Assembly (NCBI RefSeq): GCF_000023465.1
Contig: NC_014041.1
Span: 3,664,001-3,728,000, forward strand
Direction: 5' to 3'
Length of the DNA stretch: 64,000 bases
Origin: Zunongwangia profunda SM-A87
GTDB taxonomy: Bacteria > Bacteroidota > Bacteroidia > Flavobacteriales > Flavobacteriaceae
Below are positions 1 to 8,939 of the stretch, in pieces. Positions within the stretch are counted from its first letter, which is position 1. Every line of letters starts with the position of its first letter. The notes below the pieces were generated by a model. It did not search any database. It saw nothing but the letters and a program-made list of their open reading frames with translations, and was not told the origin of the DNA. A program made the position numbers and the translations under genes.

Positions 1-249
1 GTAACTATCGTTGCTGCTTCAATCGGCACACCTGCCATTCCCGGAGGTGGTGTGGTGATACTCGCTTCTGTTTTGGGAAGTGTCGGTATTCCAGCCGAAG
101 GCATCATCATTATTATTGGTGTAGAAAGATTGTTGGGAATGTTCAGGACTACTGTAAACGTAACGGGTGACCTCACAGCTTGTATGGTTTTTAATAGATT
201 TTATGGTAAAACCCCAATATTGGTTAATGATAAAACTTTAAAAATATGA
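1..249 (+). CDS. Dicarboxylate/amino acid:cation symporter, C-terminal end (partial)
   Basis: Reading frame 1 is open from the first base of the window, so the gene starts outside it. The 82 visible residues carry the end of the DAACS (GltP/DctA) fold: a glycine-rich SIGTPAIPGGGVVIL segment followed by a hydrophobic stretch and VERLLGMFRTTVNVTGD, which resembles the conserved last transmembrane region with its substrate and cation contacts (R-T-x-x-N-x-x-G-D). Members import C4-dicarboxylates or glutamate with Na+ or H+ in the inner membrane. The stop codon overlaps the start of the next gene (ATGA), so the two are translationally coupled. Which substrate is used cannot be told from this end. 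Confidence 0.85.
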   Translation, partial: VTIVAASIGTPAIPGGGVVILASVLGSVGIPAEGIIIIIGVERLLGMFRTTVNVTGDLTACMVFNRFYGKTPILVNDKTLKI

Positions 250-1163
250 CATTACTACTCATATCCATATTTTTCATTTTTCCTGTGGTCGCTATAGCAG
301 GATATCAACATTATAAGATTGTTAAGCACCCAGCTTATGATGCTGACAAAACACTCTTAAATTATGAAATTATAGGTGCGGGTGAAAACAAACTCGTTTT
401 GCTGCACGGTTTGACAGGGTCATTGAATTATTGGAAACGCAATTTAGAAAGCATTTCAAAAACACACACTTTGCTATTAATAGACCTTTTGGGTTTTGGT
501 GATTCGCCAAAACCACAAAGTGATTATTCGCTTTCAGTTCAACTTAAAGCTTTAGAATTGGTTTTGCAAAAAGAAGGATTCAATGATGGAAAAACCATAG
601 TTGCCGGTCATTCTATGGGCGCTATAATTTCAATGGCCCTATTGGAAAAACACTCAAATTGGCTCAAAGCAGGCATTTTTATTGGAATACCTGTTTATCA
701 GGATGCAGATGAATTTAAAAAAATTATGTCCTCACATTCCTTTGTGGACAGAATATCAACAAGCAGATTCTCTAAATACATCTGTATGATTCATCCCATT
801 TTTATGTCGCGTGCATTTAAACCAGACAACCTCACGGATGATGTTTATGAAGATGCAAAAAAACACCATTGGCAGAGCTACTATTATTCGCTTACGAGGA
901 TAATCCTAAAAACAGATTTATACGGGATTGCAAGAAAGATTAGAAACACAAAAGTGCTTTTCATTCACGGAGCAAAGGACACTACTGCACCGCTCAAAAA
1001 TGCTATAGACTTATCAAGAGAATTTACAAACGTAAAAACTGTTACCTCTACAGGGGGAGACCATCAGTTCTTTCTAAAAGAAGCAGAATTTGTATGGAAG
1101 ACCATCCAAGATTTTTCTGTTTCAGATAAAAAATCACAAAAAACAATTTTAAATGAATACTAA
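246..1163 (+). CDS. Alpha/beta-hydrolase, membrane-anchored or exported
   Basis: 305 residues. A hydrophobic N-terminal stretch (about residues 2-20) suggests a signal anchor. The alpha/beta-hydrolase fold follows: LLHGLTGSLNYW (oxyanion loop, around residue 52), a nucleophile elbow GHSMGAI with the likely catalytic Ser near residue 122, HGAKDTTAP with the likely acid Asp near residue 245, and GGDHQFF with the likely catalytic His near residue 273. The substrate cannot be inferred; esterase or acyl hydrolase activity is typical of the superfamily. It overlaps the symporter by 4 bp and the phosphofructokinase by 11 bp, so it belongs to one transcript with them. Confidence 0.8.
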   Translation: MTLLLISIFFIFPVVAIAGYQHYKIVKHPAYDADKTLLNYEIIGAGENKLVLLHGLTGSLNYWKRNLESISKTHTLLLIDLLGFGDSPKPQSDYSLSVQLKALELVLQKEGFNDGKTIVAGHSMGAIISMALLEKHSNWLKAGIFIGIPVYQDADEFKKIMSSHSFVDRISTSRFSKYICMIHPIFMSRAFKPDNLTDDVYEDAKKHHWQSYYYSLTRIILKTDLYGIARKIRNTKVLFIHGAKDTTAPLKNAIDLSREFTNVKTVTSTGGDHQFFLKEAEFVWKTIQDFSVSDKKSQKTILNEY

Positions 1164-2127
1164 TAAAATTAAACATATAGGTGTATTTACCTCTGGAGGT
1201 GATAGTCCAGGGATGAATTCAGCCTTGTACGCCATTGCAAAAACGGCTGAAGCAACTGGTATAAAAGTTAGTGGTTTTAGAAAAGGATATGAAGGATTGA
1301 TAGACGGTGACTTGGTTCAATTAAAATCACACGAATTACAAAAACTGACCCAAAAGGGTGGCACTATCCTTAAGACAGCCCGAAGCAAACGTTTTCTCGA
1401 ACTGGAAGGTCGAAAAAAAGCCTTGCAAACTCTAAATGTAAACAAAATAGACGCTTTAATTGCCATTGGTGGTGATGGTACATTTAAAGGATTACTTGCT
1501 TTTTCAGAGATATGCGATATCCCATTCATAGGGATTCCCGGAACTATTGATAACGATATTTCGGGTACGGATTACACCCTTGGTTTTGATTCCGCAGTTA
1601 ACACAGCCATTGAAAATATTGATAAAATAAGGGATACTGCCGAATCCCATAACCGTGTGTTCATTGTTGAAGTAATGGGAAGGGATTCGGGTTACATCGG
1701 TATTCATTCTGGATTGATGGTTGGTGCGGACGCCATATTAATTCCGGAGAGCGGTACGGACTTTATTAACCTTTTGGGTAAGGTGAAAAATTACGATAGC
1801 GAGGATGCTTTTCTAATCGTAGTTTCTGAAGGTGACGAAATTGGTGCCGAACTTGTTTCTTCAAAAATAAAGGAAGTCAATCCCAATGTCGATTTACGCA
1901 TAACAAAGCTTGGCCACATACAGCGAGGTGGAAATCCTTCTGCTTTGGATAGAATGTTGGGCATAAGGCTTGGGGTGGAAGCCGTAAAATCGCTTTTACA
2001 AAGTAAAAAGAATGTAATGGTCGGGATTTTAAACAATCAATTGCACTTAACCCCTTTTAATGAAGTGGTCAAGCAACATCAGGTCAATAAAGAATTGCAC
2101 GAACTTTTAGAACTATTTGGAACATAA
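1153..2127 (+). CDS. pfkA: 6-phosphofructokinase
   Basis: 324 residues, the normal length of bacterial group-I ATP-PFK. Visible signatures: FTSGGDSPGMNSAL at the N-terminus (nucleotide loop), GGDGTFKG near residue 102, GIPGTIDNDI with the catalytic TIDND motif near residue 125, VEVMGRDSGYI near residue 170, and GHIQRGGNPSALDR near residue 255. It phosphorylates fructose 6-phosphate in glycolysis. The Gly-Gly-Asp-Gly-Thr form is compatible with ATP use, but PPi dependence cannot be excluded by eye. It lies between the hydrolase and a D-lactate dehydrogenase, a pairing that points to fermentative glycolysis. The start was chosen because it gives the family N-terminus directly. Confidence 0.92.
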   Translation: MNTNKIKHIGVFTSGGDSPGMNSALYAIAKTAEATGIKVSGFRKGYEGLIDGDLVQLKSHELQKLTQKGGTILKTARSKRFLELEGRKKALQTLNVNKIDALIAIGGDGTFKGLLAFSEICDIPFIGIPGTIDNDISGTDYTLGFDSAVNTAIENIDKIRDTAESHNRVFIVEVMGRDSGYIGIHSGLMVGADAILIPESGTDFINLLGKVKNYDSEDAFLIVVSEGDEIGAELVSSKIKEVNPNVDLRITKLGHIQRGGNPSALDRMLGIRLGVEAVKSLLQSKKNVMVGILNNQLHLTPFNEVVKQHQVNKELHELLELFGT

Positions 2128-2130
2128 ATT

Positions 2131-3126
2131 ATGAAAACAACAATATACAGCACACATAAATTCGATAAGCCTTCCATTGAAAACGCTAATAAAGGAAAAC
2201 ATCAATTGAATTTTCTGGAATTTAGGCTAACAAAGGAAACCGCCTTATTGGCAGAAGGTTCAAAGGCCATAGCACTTTTCTCAAGTGACGATGCCTCTTC
2301 GGAAGTTTTGGATATTTTACACAAACTAGGCATAAAATTTATCGCATTACGTTCGGCAGGTTTCAATCACGTCGATTTAGAAAAAGCAGCTGAATTGAAT
2401 ATAAAAGTGGCCCGTGTCCCAGCCTATTCACCTTATGCCATTGCAGAACATACAATGGCTTTGATACTTGCATTAAACCGAAGACTGATTAAAGCCCACA
2501 ATAGAGTGCGCGAACAAAACTTTTCATTAAACGGTCTCACTGGTTTTGACCTAAATGGGAAAACCGTTGGCGTGATTGGAACAGGAAAAATAGGGTCTGT
2601 ACTCGTAAAAATACTTCACGGATTCGGCTGCAATATTCTTGCCCAGGATATAGAAGAAAGCAAAGACCTAATTGATAAATATGGCGTAATCTATTCAGAT
2701 TGTGCGACGCTCTGTAAGCACGCAGATATAATAAGCCTGCACGTGCCATTAAAAGCTTCAACAAAACATTTAATAAATAAAGAGCATATAGCACTAATGA
2801 AATCTGGAGTAATGCTCATCAATACAAGTCGTGGTGGGTTGGTGGACACCAAGGCAGTTATCGAAGGATTGAAAACTAAAAAAATAGGGTATTTAGGACT
2901 GGATGTTTATGAGGAAGAAGAAGGGTTGTTCTTTGAAGACCATTCCGATGACATTTTGCAAGACGATGTGATTGCACGCTTAATGACTTTCAACAATGTA
3001 CTAATTACAAGCCATCAAGCTTTTTTAACCAAAACCGCATTGACCAATATTGCAGAAACAACCATATATAATCTGGATTGTTTTGAAAAACAAAAACCTT
3101 CTGGAAATGAAATTAGCATTAATTAA
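2131..3126 (+). CDS. D-lactate dehydrogenase-like 2-hydroxyacid dehydrogenase
   Basis: 331 residues, matching NAD-dependent D-2-hydroxyacid dehydrogenases. The Rossmann motif VIGTGKIGSV is near residue 150. The catalytic residues sit in their usual contexts: Arg in NTSRGGLVD (about 233), Glu in DVYEEEEG (about 262) and His in TSHQAFLT (about 294). The DVYEEEE and HQAF wording is that of the fermentative D-LDH (LdhA) branch, reducing pyruvate to D-lactate with NADH. It starts 3 bp after the phosphofructokinase stop, so the pair is cotranscribed and would supply NAD+ recycling for the glycolytic enzyme upstream. Confidence 0.88.
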   Translation: MKTTIYSTHKFDKPSIENANKGKHQLNFLEFRLTKETALLAEGSKAIALFSSDDASSEVLDILHKLGIKFIALRSAGFNHVDLEKAAELNIKVARVPAYSPYAIAEHTMALILALNRRLIKAHNRVREQNFSLNGLTGFDLNGKTVGVIGTGKIGSVLVKILHGFGCNILAQDIEESKDLIDKYGVIYSDCATLCKHADIISLHVPLKASTKHLINKEHIALMKSGVMLINTSRGGLVDTKAVIEGLKTKKIGYLGLDVYEEEEGLFFEDHSDDILQDDVIARLMTFNNVLITSHQAFLTKTALTNIAETTIYNLDCFEKQKPSGNEISIN

Positions 3127-3144
3127 TAGTTAAAAACAAATATT

Positions 3145-3975
3145 ATGAAAAACATACTCGTACCAACAGACTTTTCAAAAAATTGCAATAAAGCAGAAGA
3201 ACTCGGAATTGAAATGGCAAAGCTTTACAATTCCGAAATCCATTTTTTCCATTTGATGAAAACCCCCGTAGAATGGGTAAAGTTGGATAAACAAAAAGAA
3301 AAACAGTACCCAGAAACAGTAAAAGAAATAGGAAGTGCAAAAGCCTCCTTGAGAGCACTGGAAAAAAAAGCAGAACAACAAGAGCTTGAATGCAGGACGT
3401 TCCTTGAGTTTGATGGCGGACAGGCAAATATACTTAAACACTCCGGTCATTTTCACCACGACTTTATTGTTACAGGAAGCAGCGGCACCCGAGGTGGAGT
3501 GCGCGAATTACTGGGAAGCAATGTAGAGAAAATTGTAAGAAAAGCCGATGTCCCTGTAATTGTGGTTAAGGATGAAAAAGTAACTTTTCCTTTTAATAAT
3601 ATTGTTTTTGTTTCAGATTTTCTGGAAGATGTGAGCGAAGCATTTAAGCAGGTTATTTCTATTGCGGAAAAGTGCGGTGCACATCTTCATTTATTGAGGG
3701 TTAATACTCAGACCGATTTTAACAGTATAGAACAAGGGTTGGATCCCATCAAGGAGTTCCTGAAAAAATTCCCCGATTTGGATAACTTCTCAATGAATGT
3801 ATATAACGAACAAGACGTAGAAACAGGGATAAACAATTTTTTACGATATAAAAATGCCGATTTAATCGCAATGTGTACTCACGGACGTACAGGCTTTTTA
3901 ACTTTATTCTCTAAAAGCATCGCAGAGGGTGTAACCAATCACTCCGAATTACCAGTAATGACTATTAAAATGTAA
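3145..3975 (+). CDS. Universal stress protein with two UspA domains
   Basis: 276 residues made of two Usp domains. Domain 1 opens with ILVPTDFSKNCNKA and ends with the nucleotide-binding pattern GSSGTRGGVRELLGSN and PVIVV (about residues 112-145). Domain 2 (about 150-276) opens with IVFVSDF and ends with THGRTGFL, a Ser-containing loop and ELPVMTI. The G-x2-G-x9-G-(S/T) ATP-binding pattern is good in domain 1 and plausible in domain 2. These are cytoplasmic proteins induced by energy or redox stress in other bacteria. The setting among fermentative and nucleotide-salvage enzymes fits that role, but the specific function is unknown. Confidence 0.88.
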   Translation: MKNILVPTDFSKNCNKAEELGIEMAKLYNSEIHFFHLMKTPVEWVKLDKQKEKQYPETVKEIGSAKASLRALEKKAEQQELECRTFLEFDGGQANILKHSGHFHHDFIVTGSSGTRGGVRELLGSNVEKIVRKADVPVIVVKDEKVTFPFNNIVFVSDFLEDVSEAFKQVISIAEKCGAHLHLLRVNTQTDFNSIEQGLDPIKEFLKKFPDLDNFSMNVYNEQDVETGINNFLRYKNADLIAMCTHGRTGFLTLFSKSIAEGVTNHSELPVMTIKM

Positions 3976-3977
3976 CA

Positions 3978-4820
3978 ATGAATAAATCAGTCTTAATAAA
4001 AAAATACTCTGGTGAGTACGAAGCCTTTGATGTAAACAAACTCATCAACTCCCTGCGGCGTTCACGGGCAGATGAGGATATTATTCAGGATGTAGCCCGG
4101 AAAGTACAAGAGCAGATTGAAGAAGGAATGACAACCAAAAAAATCTATCAGTTGGCTTTCAAGATGCTAAAACGAAAATCTAGGGTAAGTGCCTCAAAGT
4201 ACAAGCTCAAAAAAGCTTTAATGGAACTAGGTCCAACCGGTTTTCCATTTGAAAAGTTAGTAGGCAAACTATTGGCACACGAAGGATTTTCAACACAGGT
4301 TGGTGTCATAGTTCAAGGCAATTGCGTTCAGCACGAAGTGGATGTGATAGCGCAAAAAGGAAATAAACATTATATGATTGAATGTAAATACCATAGTGAC
4401 CAAGGCAGGTTTTGCAATGTAAAAATCCCATTATATATCCATTCACGGTTTTTGGACGTGGAAAAGCAATGGAAACACCAAAAAGGTCACGAGGCTAAAC
4501 TTCATAAAGGCGGGGTTTACACCAATACGCGTTTCACAACCGATGCCATTCAGTACGGGAAATGTGTTGGAATGCTTATGACCAGTTGGGATTATCCAAG
4601 AGGAAATGGTCTCAAGGACAGAATAGATAAATCGGGGCTACATCCCTTAACCGCTTTAACAACACTTACCAAAGCTGAAAAAACAAAATTATTGGATCAA
4701 GGCATCATACTCTGCAAGGAGCTACACGAAAATCCAGACTTTTTGGAACAAATGGGTATCAGTAAGCTAAGGCAAAATAAGATACTCGAAGATTCAAGAG
4801 AATTATGTAGATCCCATTAA
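3978..4820 (+). CDS. ATP-cone domain fused to Mrr-like nuclease-fold domain
   Basis: 280 residues. Residues 1-90 read as an ATP-cone: VLIKKYSGEYEAFDVNKLINSLRRS, the fold that senses ATP/dATP in ribonucleotide reductases and NrdR. Residues 95-180 read as an Mrr-type PD-(D/E)xK fold: GFPFEKLVGKLLAHEGF, then HEVDVIAQKGNKHYMIECKYH, giving a D...ExK triad. The C-terminal 100 residues are helical and unassigned. The gene starts 2 bp after the universal stress protein. Family knowledge suggests nucleotide-controlled binding to nucleic acid or cleavage; the target is unknown. The bases around the start are AT-rich with no clear ribosome binding site. Confidence 0.75.
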   Translation: MNKSVLIKKYSGEYEAFDVNKLINSLRRSRADEDIIQDVARKVQEQIEEGMTTKKIYQLAFKMLKRKSRVSASKYKLKKALMELGPTGFPFEKLVGKLLAHEGFSTQVGVIVQGNCVQHEVDVIAQKGNKHYMIECKYHSDQGRFCNVKIPLYIHSRFLDVEKQWKHQKGHEAKLHKGGVYTNTRFTTDAIQYGKCVGMLMTSWDYPRGNGLKDRIDKSGLHPLTALTTLTKAEKTKLLDQGIILCKELHENPDFLEQMGISKLRQNKILEDSRELCRSH

Positions 4821-4861
4821 TTCAAATAATGAATAATTACTAATTTTTAAAAATAATACAA

Positions 4862-5116
4862 ATGAAAACTGAAGAATTGCAAAAACAGGGCAACATAGAT
4901 TTAGAACCATTTTACCAGGCATTGGAAGATGACTCAAAACTACTTGAAGAAGCCCTTGAGATATTATTGGAAATGGTTCACTTTGAACCTAAATCAGTAA
5001 AGAAATTGGCTCTTTTTATTAAAGAGGATTCTCGTAATCTATATAAAGAAATAGTGGAATTGAGCAAATCAAAACAAGATAAAGGAAATACACCTTCCTG
5101 CTGTGGTGGACTCTAA
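4862..5116 (+). CDS. Small conserved unknown with C-terminal CC motif
   Basis: 84 residues, not recognised as a named family. It is charged and mostly helical (many Glu, Lys, Leu) and ends in SCCGGL, with the only two cysteines adjacent to each other near the C-terminus, which could bind metal or form a vicinal disulfide. It lies 41 bp after the ATP-cone gene and 15 bp before the metallohydrolase gene, in the same direction, so it is probably part of the same transcript. No signal peptide or membrane segment is visible. Confidence 0.6.
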   Translation: MKTEELQKQGNIDLEPFYQALEDDSKLLEEALEILLEMVHFEPKSVKKLALFIKEDSRNLYKEIVELSKSKQDKGNTPSCCGGL

Positions 5117-5131
5117 ATAAATACTATAAAG

Positions 5132-6508
5132 ATGGATAACAATAAAATAAATATTCACTTTTTAGGTGCAGCAGGTACGGTAACCGGCTCAAAATATTTG
5201 GTGGATACAGGAGATAGAAAGATACTTATAGACTGTGGCCTCTTCCAAGGGTTAAAGGAATTACGCCTTAAAAACTGGGAGTACCCACCTGTTAATGTAG
5301 GTGATATTGATGCTGTTTTGCTTACCCACGGTCATATGGACCATACAGGTTATTTACCCAGATTGGTAAAACAAGGCTTCAATGGTCCCATTTATGGTAC
5401 GAATCCTACTTTGGACATTGCAAAAATCATTTTGAATGATAGTGCAAAAATACAGGAGCAAGAAGCCGAACGTGCCAATAAGGAAGGCTATTCCAAACAT
5501 AGTCCCGCAGAACCATTATACGATTTAAAGGATGTAGAAAAAACTATCCCACACTTTAAAGGAATTCCACAATCACAATGGATTCCGTTATTTGATGGTA
5601 TTAGGGCTCGCTTCCAATACAACGGACATATTCTGGGTGCAACCTATATTGAGTTGGATGTGCACGGAAAACGTTTTGTCTTTTCAGGAGACATTGGTAG
5701 AACCAATGATTTATTGCTCTATCCACCCCTTAAACCAAAAAAAGCGGATGTGCTTTTCATTGAATCCACTTATGGTGGAAGGTTTCATCCCGATGAAATA
5801 GAAGCACTTCCGCAGATTGAAAAATTGGTCAATGACACTATCAATAGAGGTGGAAGTCTTTTTATTCCAAGTTTTTCGGTAGAACGCGCCCAACTGATGA
5901 TGGTGATTTTTTGGAAATTATTGAAAGAGAAGAAAATCCCAAAAGTACGAATGATAATGGACAGCCCAATGGGCGCTAGTGTATTGGAATTGTTTCATCG
6001 CACAAGGGACTGGCACAGACTAGATGAGAATGAATGTGATGAAATGTGTTCACATTTTACGGTCGTAAGCAGTTATCGGGAAACTATGGAATTACGAACC
6101 GATAACAAACCAAAAATTGTGATTGCAGGAAGCGGAATGCTTACTGGCGGAAGAATGCTAAACTACCTTGAAACACAGGCACAAAACCCCAACAACACCT
6201 TGCTTTTTGTGGGTTATCAAGCTGAAGGTACGCGAGGCAGAAAATTATTGGAAGGCGATAAGGAACTAAAAGTCTATGGAAAATGGGTGCCCTTTGATAT
6301 GGAAGTTGCAGAAATTGAAGGGCTTTCGGCACACGCAGACCACGCAGAACTTATGGACTGGATGGATAAGATAAAAAACAAACCCGAACGTATTTTCATT
6401 GTACACGGTGAAAAAGAGAGTGCAGAAGCATTGCAAAAAGGCATCAAGGAAACCTATGGGTGGGATGCGGAAATTCCGCAATTATACACCATCGAAGAAA
6501 TAGAATAA
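5132..6508 (+). CDS. Metallo-beta-lactamase fold RNA metallohydrolase with beta-CASP domain
   Basis: 458 residues, normal for the bacterial YSH1/CPSF-73-like beta-CASP family. Visible: N-terminal FLGAAGTVTGSKYLV, the zinc motif THGHMDH near residue 68, FSGDIGR near residue 188, FIESTYGGR, a beta-CASP insert with FIPSFSVERAQ near residue 246, GSGMLTGGRM near residue 335, and the closing LSAHADH and FIVHGEKE histidine motifs. These enzymes cleave or trim RNA, often as combined endo/exonucleases. The clustering with nucleotide phosphorylase and PRPP synthetase suggests a chain from RNA to NMP to base and sugar phosphate, which is inference. Confidence 0.88.
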   Translation: MDNNKINIHFLGAAGTVTGSKYLVDTGDRKILIDCGLFQGLKELRLKNWEYPPVNVGDIDAVLLTHGHMDHTGYLPRLVKQGFNGPIYGTNPTLDIAKIILNDSAKIQEQEAERANKEGYSKHSPAEPLYDLKDVEKTIPHFKGIPQSQWIPLFDGIRARFQYNGHILGATYIELDVHGKRFVFSGDIGRTNDLLLYPPLKPKKADVLFIESTYGGRFHPDEIEALPQIEKLVNDTINRGGSLFIPSFSVERAQLMMVIFWKLLKEKKIPKVRMIMDSPMGASVLELFHRTRDWHRLDENECDEMCSHFTVVSSYRETMELRTDNKPKIVIAGSGMLTGGRMLNYLETQAQNPNNTLLFVGYQAEGTRGRKLLEGDKELKVYGKWVPFDMEVAEIEGLSAHADHAELMDWMDKIKNKPERIFIVHGEKESAEALQKGIKETYGWDAEIPQLYTIEEIE

Positions 6509-6536
6509 ATCGAAAAATCACAACAACCAATAAAAT

Positions 6537-8039
6537 ATGGACACACACTCAAACATATTAAAATATAAACATCTCGGAATCTATACCCAAAACGAAAATG
6601 TAGTGTATATGCGCGAAGATTGCCACGTCTGTATTTCAGAAGGGTTTGAGGCACTTACCCGAATAAGAATATCCAATGCAAATACATCAATCGTAGCAAG
6701 TCTTAATGTCCTGAATTCTGATATTCTGTTGCCTAATGAAATCGGACTATCAGATGCTGCTGCGAAAAAACTCAATGTTTCCCCAAACGATACATTATAT
6801 GTTTCCCATTTAGAGCCTATTGAATCCTTAAGCCACGTCAGGGCAAAAATCTATAACAAAAAACTGAATTATAAGGCCTATAACAACATCATAACCGATA
6901 TCGTGGAAGGCGATTATTCCAACATCCACCTTTCGGCATTTATTACTGCCTGTGCTGGCGACCGAATGGATATTGATGAAATATCCGACCTAACGAAAGC
7001 AATGATTGCTTCCGGAAAGCAACTGAACTGGAACAAGGATATCGTGGTCGACAAACATTGTATTGGCGGATTGCCTGGCAATAGGACAACACCATTGGTA
7101 GTTGCCATTGTTGCCGCGTATGGGCTTACTATGCCAAAAACATCCTCACGGGCAATCACTTCGCCAGCAGGCACAGCAGATACAATGGAAGTACTGACCA
7201 ATGTTACGCTCTCTTCCGAGGAAATAAAGACCGTAGTAGAAAAAGAAGGCGGATGTTTTGTTTGGGGCGGTACAGCGCAGTTAAGTCCTGCCGATGATGT
7301 GCTCATTAAAATTGAAAAAGCCTTGGATATTGATAGCGAAGGTCAGCTCATCGCTTCAGTACTCTCTAAAAAGGCAGCAGCTGGTTCTACTCACGTGGTC
7401 ATTGATATTCCCGTGGGAGAAACCGCCAAGGTTCGCAGTACCGAAATGGCAGAAAAACTAAAAAATCATATGGAAACCGTTGGGACATCTGTTGACTTGA
7501 ATGTAAAAGTTGTAGTTACGGATGGCACGCAGCCTGTTGGAAGGGGTATCGGTCCAACATTAGAAGCCATAGATATATTAAAAGTTTTGAAAAATGAGGA
7601 AGATGCACCTAAAGACTTAACAGAAAGAGCATTGCTTTTAGCTACTGAACTATTAGAACTTTCTGGAAAAGTAGAAAAAGGAAAGGGACTGGAAACCGCA
7701 CGTGAAATTCTCAAATCTGGTCAGGCTTATAAAAAATTCCTTGCTATTTGTAATGCGCAAGGTCGCTTTTCAAAACCTGTTTTAGCACCCTATAAAACCG
7801 AAATTAGAGCAGAAAACTCTGGGGTTTTAAAGCGCATAGATAATAGAAAGATAGCAAAACTCGCCAAGCTTTCCGGCGCACCGCAGTCTAAATCGGCAGG
7901 GATTCTTTTGAATGTCCATTTAAATGAAAAAATTGAAATAGACCAATTATTATATACCATATATGCTGAATCCAAAGGCGAACTCAACTATGCTCTGGAA
8001 TATAAAAACAACCATAACGACATCATAACTATAATTTAA
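6537..8039 (+). CDS. AMP phosphorylase-like thymidine phosphorylase family enzyme
   Basis: 500 residues, close to archaeal AMP phosphorylase (about 500) and longer than DeoA (about 440). An N-terminal domain of about 85 residues precedes the phosphorylase core. The core shows VDKHCIGGLPGNRTT (phosphate loop, about residues 178-192) and PKTSSRAITSPAGTADTMEV (about 200-219), the wording of the nucleoside-monophosphate phosphorylase branch. A glycine-rich VGRGIGPTLEA follows near residue 337. The predicted reaction is NMP + phosphate to base + ribose 1,5-bisphosphate. It sits 6 bp before a PRPP synthetase gene. A Cys replaces the Ser common in the KHS motif of DeoA. Substrate choice (AMP, CMP, UMP) is not visible. 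Confidence 0.85.
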   Translation: MDTHSNILKYKHLGIYTQNENVVYMREDCHVCISEGFEALTRIRISNANTSIVASLNVLNSDILLPNEIGLSDAAAKKLNVSPNDTLYVSHLEPIESLSHVRAKIYNKKLNYKAYNNIITDIVEGDYSNIHLSAFITACAGDRMDIDEISDLTKAMIASGKQLNWNKDIVVDKHCIGGLPGNRTTPLVVAIVAAYGLTMPKTSSRAITSPAGTADTMEVLTNVTLSSEEIKTVVEKEGGCFVWGGTAQLSPADDVLIKIEKALDIDSEGQLIASVLSKKAAAGSTHVVIDIPVGETAKVRSTEMAEKLKNHMETVGTSVDLNVKVVVTDGTQPVGRGIGPTLEAIDILKVLKNEEDAPKDLTERALLLATELLELSGKVEKGKGLETAREILKSGQAYKKFLAICNAQGRFSKPVLAPYKTEIRAENSGVLKRIDNRKIAKLAKLSGAPQSKSAGILLNVHLNEKIEIDQLLYTIYAESKGELNYALEYKNNHNDIITII

Positions 8040-8045
8040 AAAACT

Positions 8046-8939
8046 ATGAAAACAATATTATTCTGTCTTCCCGGAAATGAAGAACTCACAGAACTAATGG
8101 CTACAAAAATGGATGCTGAAGTGGGCAAAGCCATTTTGCGTAAATTCCCTGACGGGGAATCGTACACACGCATCTTATCTGATGTTAAAGATAAATGTGT
8201 GGTACTGGTATGCACCTTGCACGAACCAGACGAAAAACTATTGCCCCTTTATTTTTTAAGTCATACTGCCAAATCATTAGGGGCAATGTGCACCTGTTTG
8301 GTAGCGCCCTATTTGGCATATATGCGGCAGGACAAAGTATTTAATGAAGGCGAAGGGGTAACTTCTGGTTTCTTCGGAAAATTGATTTCTGGTTTCGCCG
8401 ATAGCATTACCACAGTTGACCCTCACTTGCACAGAATTAGTTCGTTGGGAGAAGTGTATCAAATTCCAAATAAAGTAATTCACGCTGCCGATGCTATTTC
8501 AGATTGGATTAAAGAAAATATCGAAAACCCGGTACTTATCGGACCTGATTCTGAAAGTGAACAATGGGTATCAGAAGTCGCCAAAAATGCAGGAGCACCA
8601 TTTACGGTATTACAAAAGGTGCGTCACGGTGACCGTGATGTAGAAGTCTCTGTTCCCGATGTGGATATATATAAAGATGCTACACCCATTTTGGTAGATG
8701 ATATTATTTCCACAGCCCGAACAATGATTGAAACCGTACAACATCTTAAAAAAGCAGGAATGAAACCACCTATTTGTGTAGGCATTCACGCCGTTTTTTC
8801 AGGAAACACCTATCAAGATTTATTGGATTCCGGAGTAGAAAAAATAGTGACTTGTAATACCATCCCACACTCTTCAAATGGAATAGATTTAAGTGATATT
8901 ATGGCAAAAGAGGTAAAAAAATTAATGCACCATATATGA
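8046..8939 (+). CDS. prs: Ribose-phosphate pyrophosphokinase
   Basis: 297 residues, slightly shorter than the usual 310-320. Signatures: RKFPDGESYTRI near residue 33, YLAYMRQDKVFNEGEGVTS (catalytic region, about 94-112), VDPHLHRI near residue 124, and the PRPP loop LVDDIISTARTM near residue 218. It makes PRPP from ribose 5-phosphate and ATP. Placement directly after the NMP phosphorylase suggests that released sugar phosphate is recycled to PRPP; direct use of ribose 1,5-bisphosphate would need testing. It is probably a second, accessory copy, since housekeeping prs genes rarely lie in such clusters. Confidence 0.88.
   Translation: MKTILFCLPGNEELTELMATKMDAEVGKAILRKFPDGESYTRILSDVKDKCVVLVCTLHEPDEKLLPLYFLSHTAKSLGAMCTCLVAPYLAYMRQDKVFNEGEGVTSGFFGKLISGFADSITTVDPHLHRISSLGEVYQIPNKVIHAADAISDWIKENIENPVLIGPDSESEQWVSEVAKNAGAPFTVLQKVRHGDRDVEVSVPDVDIYKDATPILVDDIISTARTMIETVQHLKKAGMKPPICVGIHAVFSGNTYQDLLDSGVEKIVTCNTIPHSSNGIDLSDIMAKEVKKLMHHI

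Noticed and set aside
6914..7306. Minus-strand frame of 130 codons inside the AMP phosphorylase gene
   Set aside because: Shadow of a strongly conserved gene; Ser/Val-rich with no motif.
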